This document shows, one piece after another, positions 16,357 through 24,488 of a DNA stretch of 64,000 bases; positions within the stretch are counted from its first letter, which is position 1, and the number at the start of each line of letters is the position of its first letter. The stretch is from Streptomyces stelliscabiei. Lineage in GTDB: Bacteria; Actinomycetota; Actinomycetes; Streptomycetales; Streptomycetaceae. A model generated the notes under the pieces. That model did no database searches, was not told the origin of the DNA, and saw nothing but the letters and a program-made list of their open reading frames with translations. Location of the stretch: positions 6,262,001 through 6,326,000 of the forward strand of contig NZ_JADBGF010000001.1 of assembly GCF_014873495.1 (NCBI RefSeq). Direction: 5' to 3'. A program made the translations under genes and the position numbers.

Positions 16357-17271
16357 ATGCTCTCTCCCGTGATCGAGGCCCGTCATCTCCGTGTTCTGCG
16401 CGCCGTCGCCGCCACCGGCTCCTTCTCGGCCGCCGGACGCGAACTCGGCTGCACCCAGCCCGCCGTCAGCCAGCAGATGAAGGCGCTCGAATCCTCCGTC
16501 GGCACACCGCTGCTCGTGCGCAGCGGCCGCGAGACGCGGCTGACCCAGGCGGGCGAGGCCCTGGTGCGGCACGCGGCCGGCATCCTCGCCGGGCTCACGG
16601 CGGCCGAGGAGGAGGTCGCCGCCATCGCCGGACTGCGCGCCGGCCGGGTCCGCCTGGTCTCCTTCCCCAGCGGCAGCTCCACCCTCGTCCCCACGGCCCT
16701 GGCCGCTCTGCGCGCCGCCCACCCCGGCACCCGGGTCTCCCTGGAGGAGGCCGAACCGCCGCGCTCGGTCGAGATGCTCCGCGAGGGCGACTGCGACATC
16801 GCGCTCGCCTTCCGCTACGAGGGCGCGGCGGGCGCGGAGGAGGGGGAGTGGGCCGACCTGGTCGTCCGGCCCCTGCTCACGGACCGGCTCGTCGGGCTCG
16901 TACCGCAGGGGCATCGGCTGGCCCGTACGCGGTCCATCGGCATCGGGGAACTCGCCGGGGAGGCCTGGATCGCCGGCTGCCCGCGCTGCCGGGGGCAGCT
17001 CGTGCGGGTCTGCGAGAGCGCGGGTTTCACGCCCCGCATCGATTTCGCGACCGACGACTATCCGGCGGTGGTCGGCCTGGTGGGCGCGGGCCTCGGGGTC
17101 GCCGTCCTGCCGGAGCTGGCCATCGAGTCCGTGCGCCCCAAGGGTGTGCGGATGGTGTCGGTCGAGCCGGTGGTGCGCCGGGAGATCGTGGCGCTCACCC
17201 TGCCGGACCTGGCCCAGGTGCCCACGGTCGCGGCGACGCTGGACCGGCTCGCCGGGGCGGCCGCGCGCTGA
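16357..17271 (+). CDS. LysR-family transcriptional regulator
   Basis: DNA-binding regulator of 304 residues. Residues about 7-66 are the winged helix-turn-helix (LRAVAATGSFSAAGRELGC followed by TQPAVSQQMKALE), and about 95-300 the LysR co-inducer-binding domain (VRLVSFPSGSS, PRSVEMLREGDCDIALAF, VVGLVGAGLGVAVLPELA). Residues 215-226 carry a Cys pair (GCPRCRG), which may be redox- or metal-sensitive, though this is speculative. A GTG at 16369 is an alternative start. Divergent from the MOSC gene, the most plausible target. Confidence 0.9.
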   Translation: MLSPVIEARHLRVLRAVAATGSFSAAGRELGCTQPAVSQQMKALESSVGTPLLVRSGRETRLTQAGEALVRHAAGILAGLTAAEEEVAAIAGLRAGRVRLVSFPSGSSTLVPTALAALRAAHPGTRVSLEEAEPPRSVEMLREGDCDIALAFRYEGAAGAEEGEWADLVVRPLLTDRLVGLVPQGHRLARTRSIGIGELAGEAWIAGCPRCRGQLVRVCESAGFTPRIDFATDDYPAVVGLVGAGLGVAVLPELAIESVRPKGVRMVSVEPVVRREIVALTLPDLAQVPTVAATLDRLAGAAAR

Positions 17272-17342
17272 GGCCGCGCGGTGGCGCCGGACGGTGGCGC
17301 CGGACGGTCCCGGGGCCGTCGCGATCCTAGAGAAACGTTCCT

Positions 17343-17678
17343 TCAGTCGTCCGAGGCGGTGTCGCCCCCCGGCGCCGACGCGGACGCCGTCACCAGCCGG
17401 TGGCGCGCCCTGCCCATGAGTTCCTCGCGCTCGTCCTCGGTCAGCCCGCCCCACACGCCGTACGGCTCGCGCACCGCGAGGGCGTGGGCCGCGCACTGGG
17501 CGCGGACGGGGCATCGCATGCAGACCTCCTTGGCCGAGTTCTCACGAGCACTCCGTGCCGCACCGCGTTCTCCTTCGGGGTGGAAGAAGAGTGAGCTGTC
17601 GACCCCGCGGCATGCCGCGAGGAGCTGCCAGTCCCACAGATCAGCGTTCGGTCCGGGAAGGCGGGAGAAATCTGCCAT
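17343..17678 (-). CDS. whiD: WhiB-family developmental regulator WhiD
   Basis: Iron-sulfur WhiB-like protein needed in Streptomyces for spore maturation; 111 residues. The four cluster Cys are Cys23, Cys53, Cys56 and Cys62 (spacing C-x29-C-x2-C-x5-C), followed by the GVWGG turn and a basic C-terminal helix (RARHRL) for DNA contact. Identification rests on the sequence, which I recall as WhiD, and on the divergent bldM neighbour, as in S. coelicolor. AAGGGGA precedes the ATG. Known: WhiD binds sigma-HrdB region 4. The long AT-richer upstream region suggests developmental control. Confidence 0.93.
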   Translation of the reverse strand: MADFSRLPGPNADLWDWQLLAACRGVDSSLFFHPEGERGAARSARENSAKEVCMRCPVRAQCAAHALAVREPYGVWGGLTEDEREELMGRARHRLVTASASAPGGDTASDD

Positions 17679-18070
17679 TACGTGTCCCCTTGTTGCCGTT
17701 ATGGGCGGAGATGTTGCCCATGACCGTACATCGACTATCTAAGGAGATGAAAATATGACTCATTGCGAATCTAGCCTCAGACACCAAGAAATGGGAAGAA
17801 AAACGGCTGAATGGGGCATACGTTGTGATGAAACATTGAGGGTCCGTTGTGCATGTCTGCACCGTGTGCGCGCCCTCACGTAGAGTGCCGAAGGTAGCCG
17901 GCCATCCCGTAACTCTTTCGAGTGACCGTCGTTGAGACGGGCGGAGGCGGTTGAAGGAACAAGCGCTCGGGCAGGCGTTCGTGTCCGCTCGTGAGTGTCG
18001 ACCGCACAGGTGACGATTTCGTACCAGCCTGGAGGCTCAAGGTGACGCGCATCAGCTGCGGAGGGCGGCC
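17679..18070. other. whiD-bldM intergenic regulatory region
   Basis: A 392-bp gap, noticeably AT-richer than its surroundings between about 17690 and 17880, as is usual upstream of developmental regulators. The right part holds the sigma-BldN-type promoter of bldM (17908-17935). On the minus side, TAGATT-like and TTAGATAG stretches near 17745-17775 could belong to whiD promoters, but I cannot assign them with confidence. There is no ORF of coding character. Confidence 0.6.
17908..17935 (+). promoter_or_regulatory. Sigma-BldN-type promoter of bldM
   Basis: CGTAAC (17908-17913), a 16-bp spacer and CGTTGA (17930-17935) match the -35/-10 pair described for the BldN-dependent promoter bldMp1 of S. 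coelicolor. It leaves an untranslated leader of about 130 bases before the ATG at 18071. Confidence 0.88.
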
Positions 18071-18682
18071 ATGACATCCGTCCTCGTCTGCGACGACTCC
18101 CCGCTCGCCCGAGAGGCGCTGCGCCGCGCGGTGGCCACCGTGCCCGGCGTCGAGCGCGTGACCACGGCGGCCAACGGCGAGGAAGTCCTCCGCCGCTGGG
18201 GGGCCGACCGCTCGGATCTGATTCTGATGGACGTACGCATGCCCGGACTGGGCGGCGTCGAGACCGTACGGCGGCTGCTGTCCGCCGACCCCGGGGCGCG
18301 CATCATCATGCTCACCGTCGCCGAGGACCTGGACGGCGTGGCCCTCGCGGTCGCCGCCGGGGCACGGGGCTATCTGCACAAGGACGCCTCCCGCGCGGAA
18401 CTGCGCGCCACGGTGACCCAGGCTCTCGCCGACCCGACCTGGCGGCTCGCCCCGCGCCGGCTGCGCTCCGCCGAGATGGGCGCCGCGCCCACGCTCACCG
18501 CGCGTGAGATCCAGGTCCTGGAGGGCATGAGCCACGGCCGTTCCAACGCCGAGATCGGTCGCGAGCTGTTCCTCTCCGAGGACACCGTCAAGACCCACGC
18601 CCGGCGCCTGTTCAAGAAGCTCGGCGCCTCGGACCGCGCGCACGCGGTGGCGCTCGGCTTCCGCTGGGGCCTGGTTCGCTAG
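18071..18682 (+). CDS. bldM: Developmental response regulator BldM
   Basis: Orphan NarL/FixJ-type regulator that activates aerial growth and sporulation genes, as a homodimer or with WhiI; 203 residues, the known length. The receiver domain (1-120) has DD at 9-10, the phospho-acceptor-like Asp54 (LILMDVRMPG) and LTV...KD. In the S. coelicolor protein this Asp is not needed for function. The C-terminal helix-turn-helix (about 140-200) reads LTAREIQVLEGMSHGRSNAE then TVKTHARRLFKKLG. It is divergent from whiD, has a sigma-BldN promoter upstream and has no adjacent histidine kinase. Confidence 0.95.
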   Translation: MTSVLVCDDSPLAREALRRAVATVPGVERVTTAANGEEVLRRWGADRSDLILMDVRMPGLGGVETVRRLLSADPGARIIMLTVAEDLDGVALAVAAGARGYLHKDASRAELRATVTQALADPTWRLAPRRLRSAEMGAAPTLTAREIQVLEGMSHGRSNAEIGRELFLSEDTVKTHARRLFKKLGASDRAHAVALGFRWGLVR

Positions 18683-18950
18683 GTGAGCCGCGACGGGGGT
18701 TCGGGAGACCCCGCCTGCCATGCGGCGGGCGGGGGCGCTTACCGCCTGGTGAGCGGGGTCGCGCGAGTGCCCGCTGCTCGTTTCGCCGCGGATGCCGCAT
18801 CCTTGAGGTGTGGAGCTTCTCGGGGAGCAGTCGAACGAGCGGGAGGGGAGGGCGCAGGAGATGGATTCCGGCGCACCTGCTCATAACGCTTCGGTGCACA
18901 ACCATGGACGTGGCGCCACGGACCGGACGGCCGCAAGGCACCATGGACCG

Positions 18951-19526
18951 ATGCGTGACGACGAGACGACAGTGATCGGTGCGCTCGTGCATCGCGCCGT
19001 CGACGGGGACGAGCAGGCCACGCACGATCTGCTCGCCCATGTCCACCCCTTGGCGCTGCGCTACTGCCGCACCCGTCTGTCCCGGCTCCCGGGTGACGCG
19101 CGGCACTTCGTGGAGGACCTGGCGCAGGAGGTCTGCGTCGCCGTCCTCCTGGCCCTGCCGCGCTACAAGGACACCGGCCGGCCGTTCGAGGCGTTCGTCT
19201 TCGCCATCGCCGGCCACAAGGTCGCCGACCTCCAGCGCGCCGCGATGCGGCACCCCGGGTCGACGGCCGTCCCCTCGGACGAGATGCCCGAGCGCCCCGA
19301 CGACTCGCTCGGTCCCGAGGAGCGCGCCCTGCTCAGCAGCGATGCCGAGTGGGCCAAGAAGCTCCTGGCCAACCTCCCCGAGAACCAGCGGGAGCTGCTG
19401 CTGCTGCGGATCGCGGTCGGGCTCACGGCCGAGGAGACCGGACAGATGCTGGGCATGTCACCGGGCGCTGTCCGGGTGGCCCAGCACCGTGCGCTGAGCA
19501 GGCTCCGGGCGCTGGCCGAGCAGTAG
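18951..19526 (+). CDS. ECF-type RNA polymerase sigma factor (SigD-like)
   Basis: Sigma factor of 191 residues resembling mycobacterial SigD. Region 2 (about 15-95) has HVHPLALRYCRTRL, VEDLAQEVCVAVLLALPRY and FVFAIAGHKVADLQRA. Region 4 (about 125-185) has LPENQRELLLLRIAVGL and MSPGAVRVAQHRALSRLR. The start is uncertain. ATG at 18951 begins with the conserved MRDDETTVIGAL, while ATG 18861 (behind GGGAGGGGAG) would add 30 poorly conserved, His/Asn-rich residues. No anti-sigma gene is adjacent. It sits between bldM and guaB; the signal is unknown. Confidence 0.9.
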   Translation: MRDDETTVIGALVHRAVDGDEQATHDLLAHVHPLALRYCRTRLSRLPGDARHFVEDLAQEVCVAVLLALPRYKDTGRPFEAFVFAIAGHKVADLQRAAMRHPGSTAVPSDEMPERPDDSLGPEERALLSSDAEWAKKLLANLPENQRELLLLRIAVGLTAEETGQMLGMSPGAVRVAQHRALSRLRALAEQ

Positions 19527-19582
19527 CGGTACGGCTCGCAGGGGCTCCCCGGCGGGCCGCGCGTGAACACGCGGGGTGCGTT

Positions 19583-19611
19583 CTTCGTATTCTCCGTACG
19601 AACATACGAAG
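19583..19611. promoter_or_regulatory. Inverted repeat upstream of guaB
   Basis: CTTCGTAT-N13-ATACGAAG has perfect 8-bp arms, and a further CTTCGTAC copy follows at 19621-19628. It lies 92-120 bp before guaB and about 60 bp after the sigma factor stop. It could be an operator or a weak terminator; the repeated half-site argues for protein binding. Confidence 0.45.
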
Positions 19612-19702
19612 CCCGGTATCACTTCGTACCGTGGAATGTGTGCCCCACGCTTCCCGTTAGCATGGACATCCGCACCGATCAAGGCCATTTGGGGAAGGTG
19701 TC

Positions 19703-21205
19703 ATGACTGCCAACGTCGACGGAGTGCCCGGAAAATTCGCGACCCTCGGGCTCACCTACGACGACGTGCTGCTGCTGCCGGGCGCATCCGAGGTGCTCCC
19801 CAACGCGGTCGACACCTCGTCCCGCATCTCCCGCAACGTCCGTGTCAACATCCCGCTGCTCTCGGCGGCGATGGACAAGGTCACCGAGTCCCGCATGGCG
19901 ATCGCGATGGCCCGCCAGGGCGGTGTCGGCGTACTGCACCGCAACCTCTCCGTCGAGGACCAGGTCAACCAGGTCGACCTCGTGAAGCGCTCCGAGTCCG
20001 GCATGGTCACGGACCCGATCACCGTGCACCCGGACGCCACGCTCGGCGAGGCCGACGCCCTGTGCGCCAAGTTCCGCATCAGCGGTGTGCCGGTGACCGA
20101 CGGCAACAAGAAGCTGCTGGGCATCGTCACCAACCGCGACATGGCCTTCGAGACCGACCGCTCCCGTCAGGTGCGCGAGGTCATGACCCCGATGCCGCTG
20201 GTCACGGGTCAGGTGGGCATCTCCGGCGCGGACGCCATGGAGCTGCTGCGCCGCCACAAGATCGAGAAGCTTCCCCTGGTCGACGACGCGGGCATCCTCA
20301 AGGGCCTCATCACGGTCAAGGACTTCGTCAAGGCCGAGCAGTACCCGAACGCCGCCAAGGACTCCGAGGGCCGGCTGATCGTCGGTGCCGCCGTGGGCGC
20401 CAGCCCCGAGGCGCTGGAGCGCGCCCAGGCCCTCGCCGAGGCCGGTGTGGACTTCCTGGTCGTCGACACCTCGCACGGCCACAACAGCAACGCCCTGAGC
20501 TGGATGTCGAAGATCAAGTCGAGCGTCTCCGTCGACGTGATCGGCGGCAACGTCGCCACCCGCGACGGCGCCCAGGCCCTGATCGACGCCGGTGTCGACG
20601 GCATCAAGGTCGGCGTGGGTCCCGGCTCGATCTGTACGACCCGGGTGGTCGCCGGTATCGGTGTCCCGCAGGTCACCGCCATCTACGAAGCCTCGCTCGC
20701 CGCCCGCCCGGCCGGCGTCCCGCTCATCGGCGACGGCGGCCTGCAGTACTCCGGCGACATCGGCAAGGCGCTCGCCGCCGGCGCCGACACCGTGATGCTG
20801 GGCAGCCTCCTCGCGGGCTGCGAGGAGTCGCCCGGCGAGCTGCAGTTCATCAACGGCAAGCAGTTCAAGTCCTACCGGGGCATGGGCTCGCTCGGCGCGA
20901 TGCAGTCCCGCGGCCAGGGCAGGTCGTACTCGAAGGACCGCTACTTCCAGGCCGAGGTCGCCGCCGACGACAAGCTCGTGCCCGAGGGCATCGAGGGCCA
21001 GGTGCCCTACCGCGGCCCGCTGGGCAACGTGCTGCACCAGCTCGTCGGCGGTCTGCGCCAGACCATGGGCTATGTGGGCGCGGCCACCATCGCGGAGATG
21101 GAGACCAAGGGCCGCTTCGTCCGGATCACCTCCGCGGGCCTCAAGGAGAGCCACCCCCACGACATCCAGATGACGGTCGAGGCGCCGAACTACAGCCGTA
21201 AGTAG
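19703..21205 (+). CDS. guaB: Inosine-5'-monophosphate dehydrogenase (IMPDH)
   Basis: Oxidises IMP to XMP with NAD+, the committed step to GMP; 500 residues. The barrel begins at TYDDVLLLPG. A CBS-domain pair is inserted at about 95-210 (VTDPITVHPDATLGEADALC, RISGVPVTD). The catalytic loop GVGPGSICTTR carries Cys311, and the flap and active-site tail (GMGSLGAM, then GIEGQVPYRG) are complete. GGGGAAGG precedes the ATG at 19703. A strong terminator follows. Partner genes in GMP synthesis in this window are guaA (46281) and possibly the GuaB3 paralog immediately downstream. Confidence 0.97.
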   Translation: MTANVDGVPGKFATLGLTYDDVLLLPGASEVLPNAVDTSSRISRNVRVNIPLLSAAMDKVTESRMAIAMARQGGVGVLHRNLSVEDQVNQVDLVKRSESGMVTDPITVHPDATLGEADALCAKFRISGVPVTDGNKKLLGIVTNRDMAFETDRSRQVREVMTPMPLVTGQVGISGADAMELLRRHKIEKLPLVDDAGILKGLITVKDFVKAEQYPNAAKDSEGRLIVGAAVGASPEALERAQALAEAGVDFLVVDTSHGHNSNALSWMSKIKSSVSVDVIGGNVATRDGAQALIDAGVDGIKVGVGPGSICTTRVVAGIGVPQVTAIYEASLAARPAGVPLIGDGGLQYSGDIGKALAAGADTVMLGSLLAGCEESPGELQFINGKQFKSYRGMGSLGAMQSRGQGRSYSKDRYFQAEVAADDKLVPEGIEGQVPYRGPLGNVLHQLVGGLRQTMGYVGAATIAEMETKGRFVRITSAGLKESHPHDIQMTVEAPNYSRK

Positions 21206-21229
21206 CCGTACGTAGTCGCCAGGCTTCGC

Positions 21230-21262
21230 GAGGGCGGCCCCGGGGCATCCGGGGCCGCCCTC
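21230..21262 (+). terminator. Intrinsic terminator after guaB
   Basis: GAGGGCGGCCCCGG-GGCAT-CCGGGGCCGCCCTC is a perfect 14-bp stem 24 bases after the guaB stop, separating guaB from guaB3. Confidence 0.88.
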
Positions 21263-21319
21263 GTCGTGCCCGTCGGCGATACTGGTAGACGCTGAACGCA
21301 TCAGGGAAAGGCCACAGAC

Positions 21320-22444
21320 GTGACTGAGATCGAGATCGGGCGCGGCAAGCGCGGCCGCCGGGCGTACGCCTTCGACGACATCGCCGTCGTCCCCAGCCGC
21401 CGTACGCGGGACCCGAAGGAGGTCTCGATCACCTGGCAGATCGACGCCTACCGCTTCGAGCTGCCGTTCCTGGCCGCTCCCATGGACTCGGTCGTCTCCC
21501 CGGCCACCGCGATCCGCATCGGTGAGCTGGGCGGCCTCGGCGTCCTGAACCTCGAAGGTCTGTGGACCCGGTACGAGGACCCGCAGCCGCTGCTGGACGA
21601 GGTCACCGGCCTGCCCGACGAGGCCGCGACCCGCCGCCTCCAGGAGATCTACGCCGCTCCCATCAAGGAGGAGCTGATCGGGCAGCGCATCAAGGAGGTG
21701 CGCGACTCGGGTGTCGTGACCGCCGCCGCGCTCTCCCCGCAGCGCACGGCCCAGTTCTCCAAGGCCGTCGTGGACGCGGGCGTCGACATCTTCGTCATCC
21801 GTGGCACGACCGTGTCGGCGGAGCACGTCTCCGGCTCGCACGAGCCGCTGAACCTGAAGCAGTTCATCTACGAGCTGGACGTCCCCGTGATCGTCGGCGG
21901 CTGCGCCACCTACACGGCCGCCCTGCACCTGATGCGCACCGGTGCGGCCGGCGTCCTCGTCGGCTTCGGCGGCGGCGCGGCCCACACCACGCGCAACGTG
22001 CTGGGCATCCGGGTCCCGATGGCCACGTCGGTCGCCGATGTCGCCGCCGCCCGCCGGGACTACATGGACGAGTCCGGCGGCCGGTACGTGCACGTCATCG
22101 CCGACGGTGGTGTCGGCTGGTCCGGCGACATCCCCAAGGCGATCGCCTGCGGCGCGGACGCGGTGATGATGGGCTCCCCGCTGGCCCGCGCCACGGACGC
22201 GCCGGGCAAGGGCAACCACTGGGGCATGGAGGCGGTGAACGAGGAGCTGCCGCGGGGCAAGAAGGTCGACCTCGGGACCGTCGGCACGATCGAGGAGGTC
22301 CTCACCGGTCCCTCGCACACCCCCGACGGCTCCATGAACCTCTTCGGTGCGCTGCGGCGGGCGATGGCCACGACCGGGTACAGCGATCTGAAGGAGTTCC
22401 AGCGCGTCGAGGTGACGGTGGCGGACTCGCAGCACATGCGGTGA
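21320..22444 (+). CDS. guaB3: GuaB3-family IMP dehydrogenase-related protein
   Basis: 374-residue barrel protein related to IMPDH and GMP reductase, without CBS domains, conserved in actinobacteria beside guaB. It keeps AFDDIAVVPSRRTRDPKEVS, AAPMDSVVSP, VIVGGCATYTAALHLMRTGA and ADGGVGWSGDIPKAIACGADAVMMGS. In the catalytic loop, where IMPDH has GPGSICTTR, it reads GFGGGAAHTTR: the thioimidate-forming Cys is replaced (His222 or Ala at that site). It therefore cannot use the standard IMPDH chemistry. Cyanobacterial GuaB3 proteins have been reported as GMP reductases, but this actinobacterial version differs. It has its own promoter region after the guaB terminator and starts at GTG 21320. Confidence 0.9.
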   Translation: MTEIEIGRGKRGRRAYAFDDIAVVPSRRTRDPKEVSITWQIDAYRFELPFLAAPMDSVVSPATAIRIGELGGLGVLNLEGLWTRYEDPQPLLDEVTGLPDEAATRRLQEIYAAPIKEELIGQRIKEVRDSGVVTAAALSPQRTAQFSKAVVDAGVDIFVIRGTTVSAEHVSGSHEPLNLKQFIYELDVPVIVGGCATYTAALHLMRTGAAGVLVGFGGGAAHTTRNVLGIRVPMATSVADVAAARRDYMDESGGRYVHVIADGGVGWSGDIPKAIACGADAVMMGSPLARATDAPGKGNHWGMEAVNEELPRGKKVDLGTVGTIEEVLTGPSHTPDGSMNLFGALRRAMATTGYSDLKEFQRVEVTVADSQHMR

Positions 22445-22471
22445 CGCCGCGCTTGGCGTGAGCGGGGCTTG

Positions 22472-22505
22472 GGGCTCGGTTGCCTGAGGGCGACCGGGCC
22501 CTTTT
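22472..22505 (+). terminator. Terminator after guaB3
   Basis: GGGCTCGGTTGCC-TGA-GGGCGACCGGGCCC pairs over 13 positions (two G-U) and is followed by CTTTT, a good Rho-independent terminator 28 bases after the stop. Confidence 0.8.
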
Positions 22506-22998
22506 GTGTGCCCAAGTGCGCTGGTGGGGGCGTGAGTTGTGGAGGTGGGGGCGCGTGGCGGTGTTCGGGGCGAATATGGGCCGAACGTGCGTAGCCGGGC
22601 GACAGCGTTCGTGCCCGGCGCCCCAGTTCGGCTGGGAGCCCCCTTCCAAGGACATGGTCCGGACCCCGCCCTCGGGGCCCGGCCCGATTCCGACGGACCG
22701 CCTACCGGGTCAATGGGTGGTGTCGTGGAAGGGGGGCGCCCATGGGACGTCACCGCAAGCCCACCCGCTGGGACCGAGTCCGTCTTCGGATGGTGAAGTG
22801 CCGGAGGAGGTGGATCTTGAGGCTTCTCGGATGGTGAGCGGCCGCCCCCATACGGACTAGGGGCGGACACTCCGTGAACCATCCAGGAGCCTGGCGCAGT
22901 GACCGCTGCGGTGGGCTCCACCTGTTTCCGTACGCTACCGGGGTGGGGCGGTGTCTGCCACCAGCTCCGGAGGCCGTGGCTGTGCCGTGCGCCCCCTC
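22506..22998. other. Gene-poor interval between guaB3 and the nucleotide-sugar dehydrogenase
   Basis: About 490 bp. Open frames exist on both strands but none shows a consistent third-position bias, a recognisable start with RBS, or any familiar motif. I see no tRNA or repeat. A small unrecognised gene cannot be ruled out. Confidence 0.4.
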
Positions 22999-24207
22999 TC
23001 ACAACCTGTGCGCCGCCCCTGTGGGCGTGGCCCCCCGCGTGTCCAGCAGCAGTTGCGCCTTCACCGACAGGCCCTGGAGGTCGTACGTGCGGTGTTGCTG
23101 GAGCAGGATCGTCAGGTCGGCGTCGGCGGTGGCCTCGTAGAGGGAGTCGGCGCGGGGGATGGGGCGGTCGAGGACGCTCCAGGTGGGGACGTGCGGGTCG
23201 TGGTAGCTGACGTGGGCGCCGAGTTCGATGAGACGGCGGGCGATCTCGTCGGCGGGGGTGCCCTGTTGGTCGGGGACGTCGGGCTTGTAGGTGATGCCCA
23301 GCAGGAGGACGCGGGCGCCCCGGGCCGACTTGCCGTGTTCGTTGAGGAGCGTGGCGGCGCGCTGGACGACGTACTGGGGCATGCGGTTGTTGACGCGCTG
23401 GGCCAGTTCGACCATGCGGAGCGAGCCAGGGGCGTGGCCCGAGAGGTCCTGGGGGAGGGCGTGGCCGCCGACACCGGGGCCGGGGCGGAAGGCCTGGAAG
23501 CCGAAGGGCTTGGTCTCGGCGCAGCGGATGACGTCCCAGAGGTCGACGTTGAGGTCGTGGCAGAGGGCGGCCATCTCGTTGACCAGGGCGATGTTGACGT
23601 GGCGGTAGTTGGTCTCCAGGAGGTGGACCGTCTCTGCCTCGCGCAGGCCACGCGCGCGTACCACCTTGTCGGTGAGGCGGCCGTAGAAGGCGGCGGCCGA
23701 CTCCGTGCAGGCGGGGGTGAGGCCGCCGATCACCTTGGGGGTGTTGGCGGGGCCGAAGTCGCGGTTGCCCGGGTCCACGCGCGCGGGGGAGTAGGCGAGG
23801 TGGAAGTCGCGGCCGGCGCGCAGGCCGGAGCCTTCTTCGAGGAGGGGGCGCAGGAGATCCCCGGTGGTGCCCGGGGGAACCGGGGACTCCAGGATGACCG
23901 TGGTGTGCGGGCGCAGCCGGGCGGCCAGCGTGCGGGCGGCCTCCTCGACCTGCGTGAGGTCGAGCGAGCCGTCGGCGCCGAGGGGGGTGGGCGCGCAGAT
24001 GACCGCCGTACGGACGCGGCCGAGTTCGGCGGGGCTGGTGGTGGGCTTGAAGCCGCGGGCGAGCATGCGGCGCAGTTCGCCGGGGGTGAGGGAGCCGGAG
24101 TCGGGGCCGGTGCGGTAACCGAGCGTGGGGATGCCGGCGGCGACGGCGGCCTGGGCCAGCGGCAGCCCCAACTGGCCGAGTCCGATGACGGCGAGATCTG
24201 CGGGCAT
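22999..24207 (-). CDS. Nucleotide-sugar dehydrogenase homolog lacking the catalytic cysteine
   Basis: 402-residue member of the UDP-glucose/UDP-ManNAc dehydrogenase family. The N-terminal NAD domain starts DLAVIGLGQLGLPLA. The middle dimer domain has VHLLETNYRHVNIALVNEMA and ETKPFGFQAFRPGPGVGGH. The C-terminal UDP-binding domain has LLLGITYKPDVPDQQGTPA. Active enzymes carry GGHC-I-P-x-D-P; here it reads GGHALPQDL, so the thiohemiacetal Cys is Ala250. The second oxidation step should fail, leaving at most an aldehyde-forming, epimerase-like or non-catalytic role. ATG 24207 is used; TTG 24228 is longer. No other sugar-nucleotide gene is adjacent. Confidence 0.88.
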   Translation of the reverse strand: MPADLAVIGLGQLGLPLAQAAVAAGIPTLGYRTGPDSGSLTPGELRRMLARGFKPTTSPAELGRVRTAVICAPTPLGADGSLDLTQVEEAARTLAARLRPHTTVILESPVPPGTTGDLLRPLLEEGSGLRAGRDFHLAYSPARVDPGNRDFGPANTPKVIGGLTPACTESAAAFYGRLTDKVVRARGLREAETVHLLETNYRHVNIALVNEMAALCHDLNVDLWDVIRCAETKPFGFQAFRPGPGVGGHALPQDLSGHAPGSLRMVELAQRVNNRMPQYVVQRAATLLNEHGKSARGARVLLLGITYKPDVPDQQGTPADEIARRLIELGAHVSYHDPHVPTWSVLDRPIPRADSLYEATADADLTILLQQHRTYDLQGLSVKAQLLLDTRGATPTGAAHRL

Positions 24208-24352
24208 GGCGTGGGCCGTCCTTCCCAATAACCGAAGCGGGACAGACGCGCAAGCCCTGTGGACTGGACGAGCGAGCGCAATGTCACACTAGGCGTAAAT
24301 ATGACCGATATGCGGGATTGGAGAGTTGTTTTTCTGTGCGCGTCCTGCGGAG

Positions 24353-24361
24353 TTATCCACA
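24353..24361 (+). other. Isolated DnaA-box-like 9-mer
   Basis: TTATCCACA, the E. coli-type DnaA box consensus, occurs once in the gap between the dehydrogenase and glpD. Streptomyces boxes are usually TTGTCCACA, and no second copy was noticed nearby, so this may be chance. Confidence 0.3.
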
Positions 24362-24488
24362 GGCTGCGGGCGGGTGGTGGCCGAAGTCGGGCAGGGCGGT
24401 CAGAATTTTGGGCAGGGGGACATGTACCGGGTCTCGTCCGAGAGGTAGGGACAGGTGAGACCGGCGCGACCGACAGCAGGAGGCAGCG

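Noticed and set aside
19679..24253. 1524-codon open frame on the minus strand
   Set aside because: It lies opposite guaB, guaB3 and the non-coding gap. The product is Arg/Gly/Ala-rich without domains, as expected for the antisense of high-GC coding DNA; real genes on the plus strand have complete family motifs.
24353..24361. Replication origin signal at the DnaA-like box
   Set aside because: A single 9-mer without clustered copies or dnaA/dnaN neighbours cannot be called an origin.
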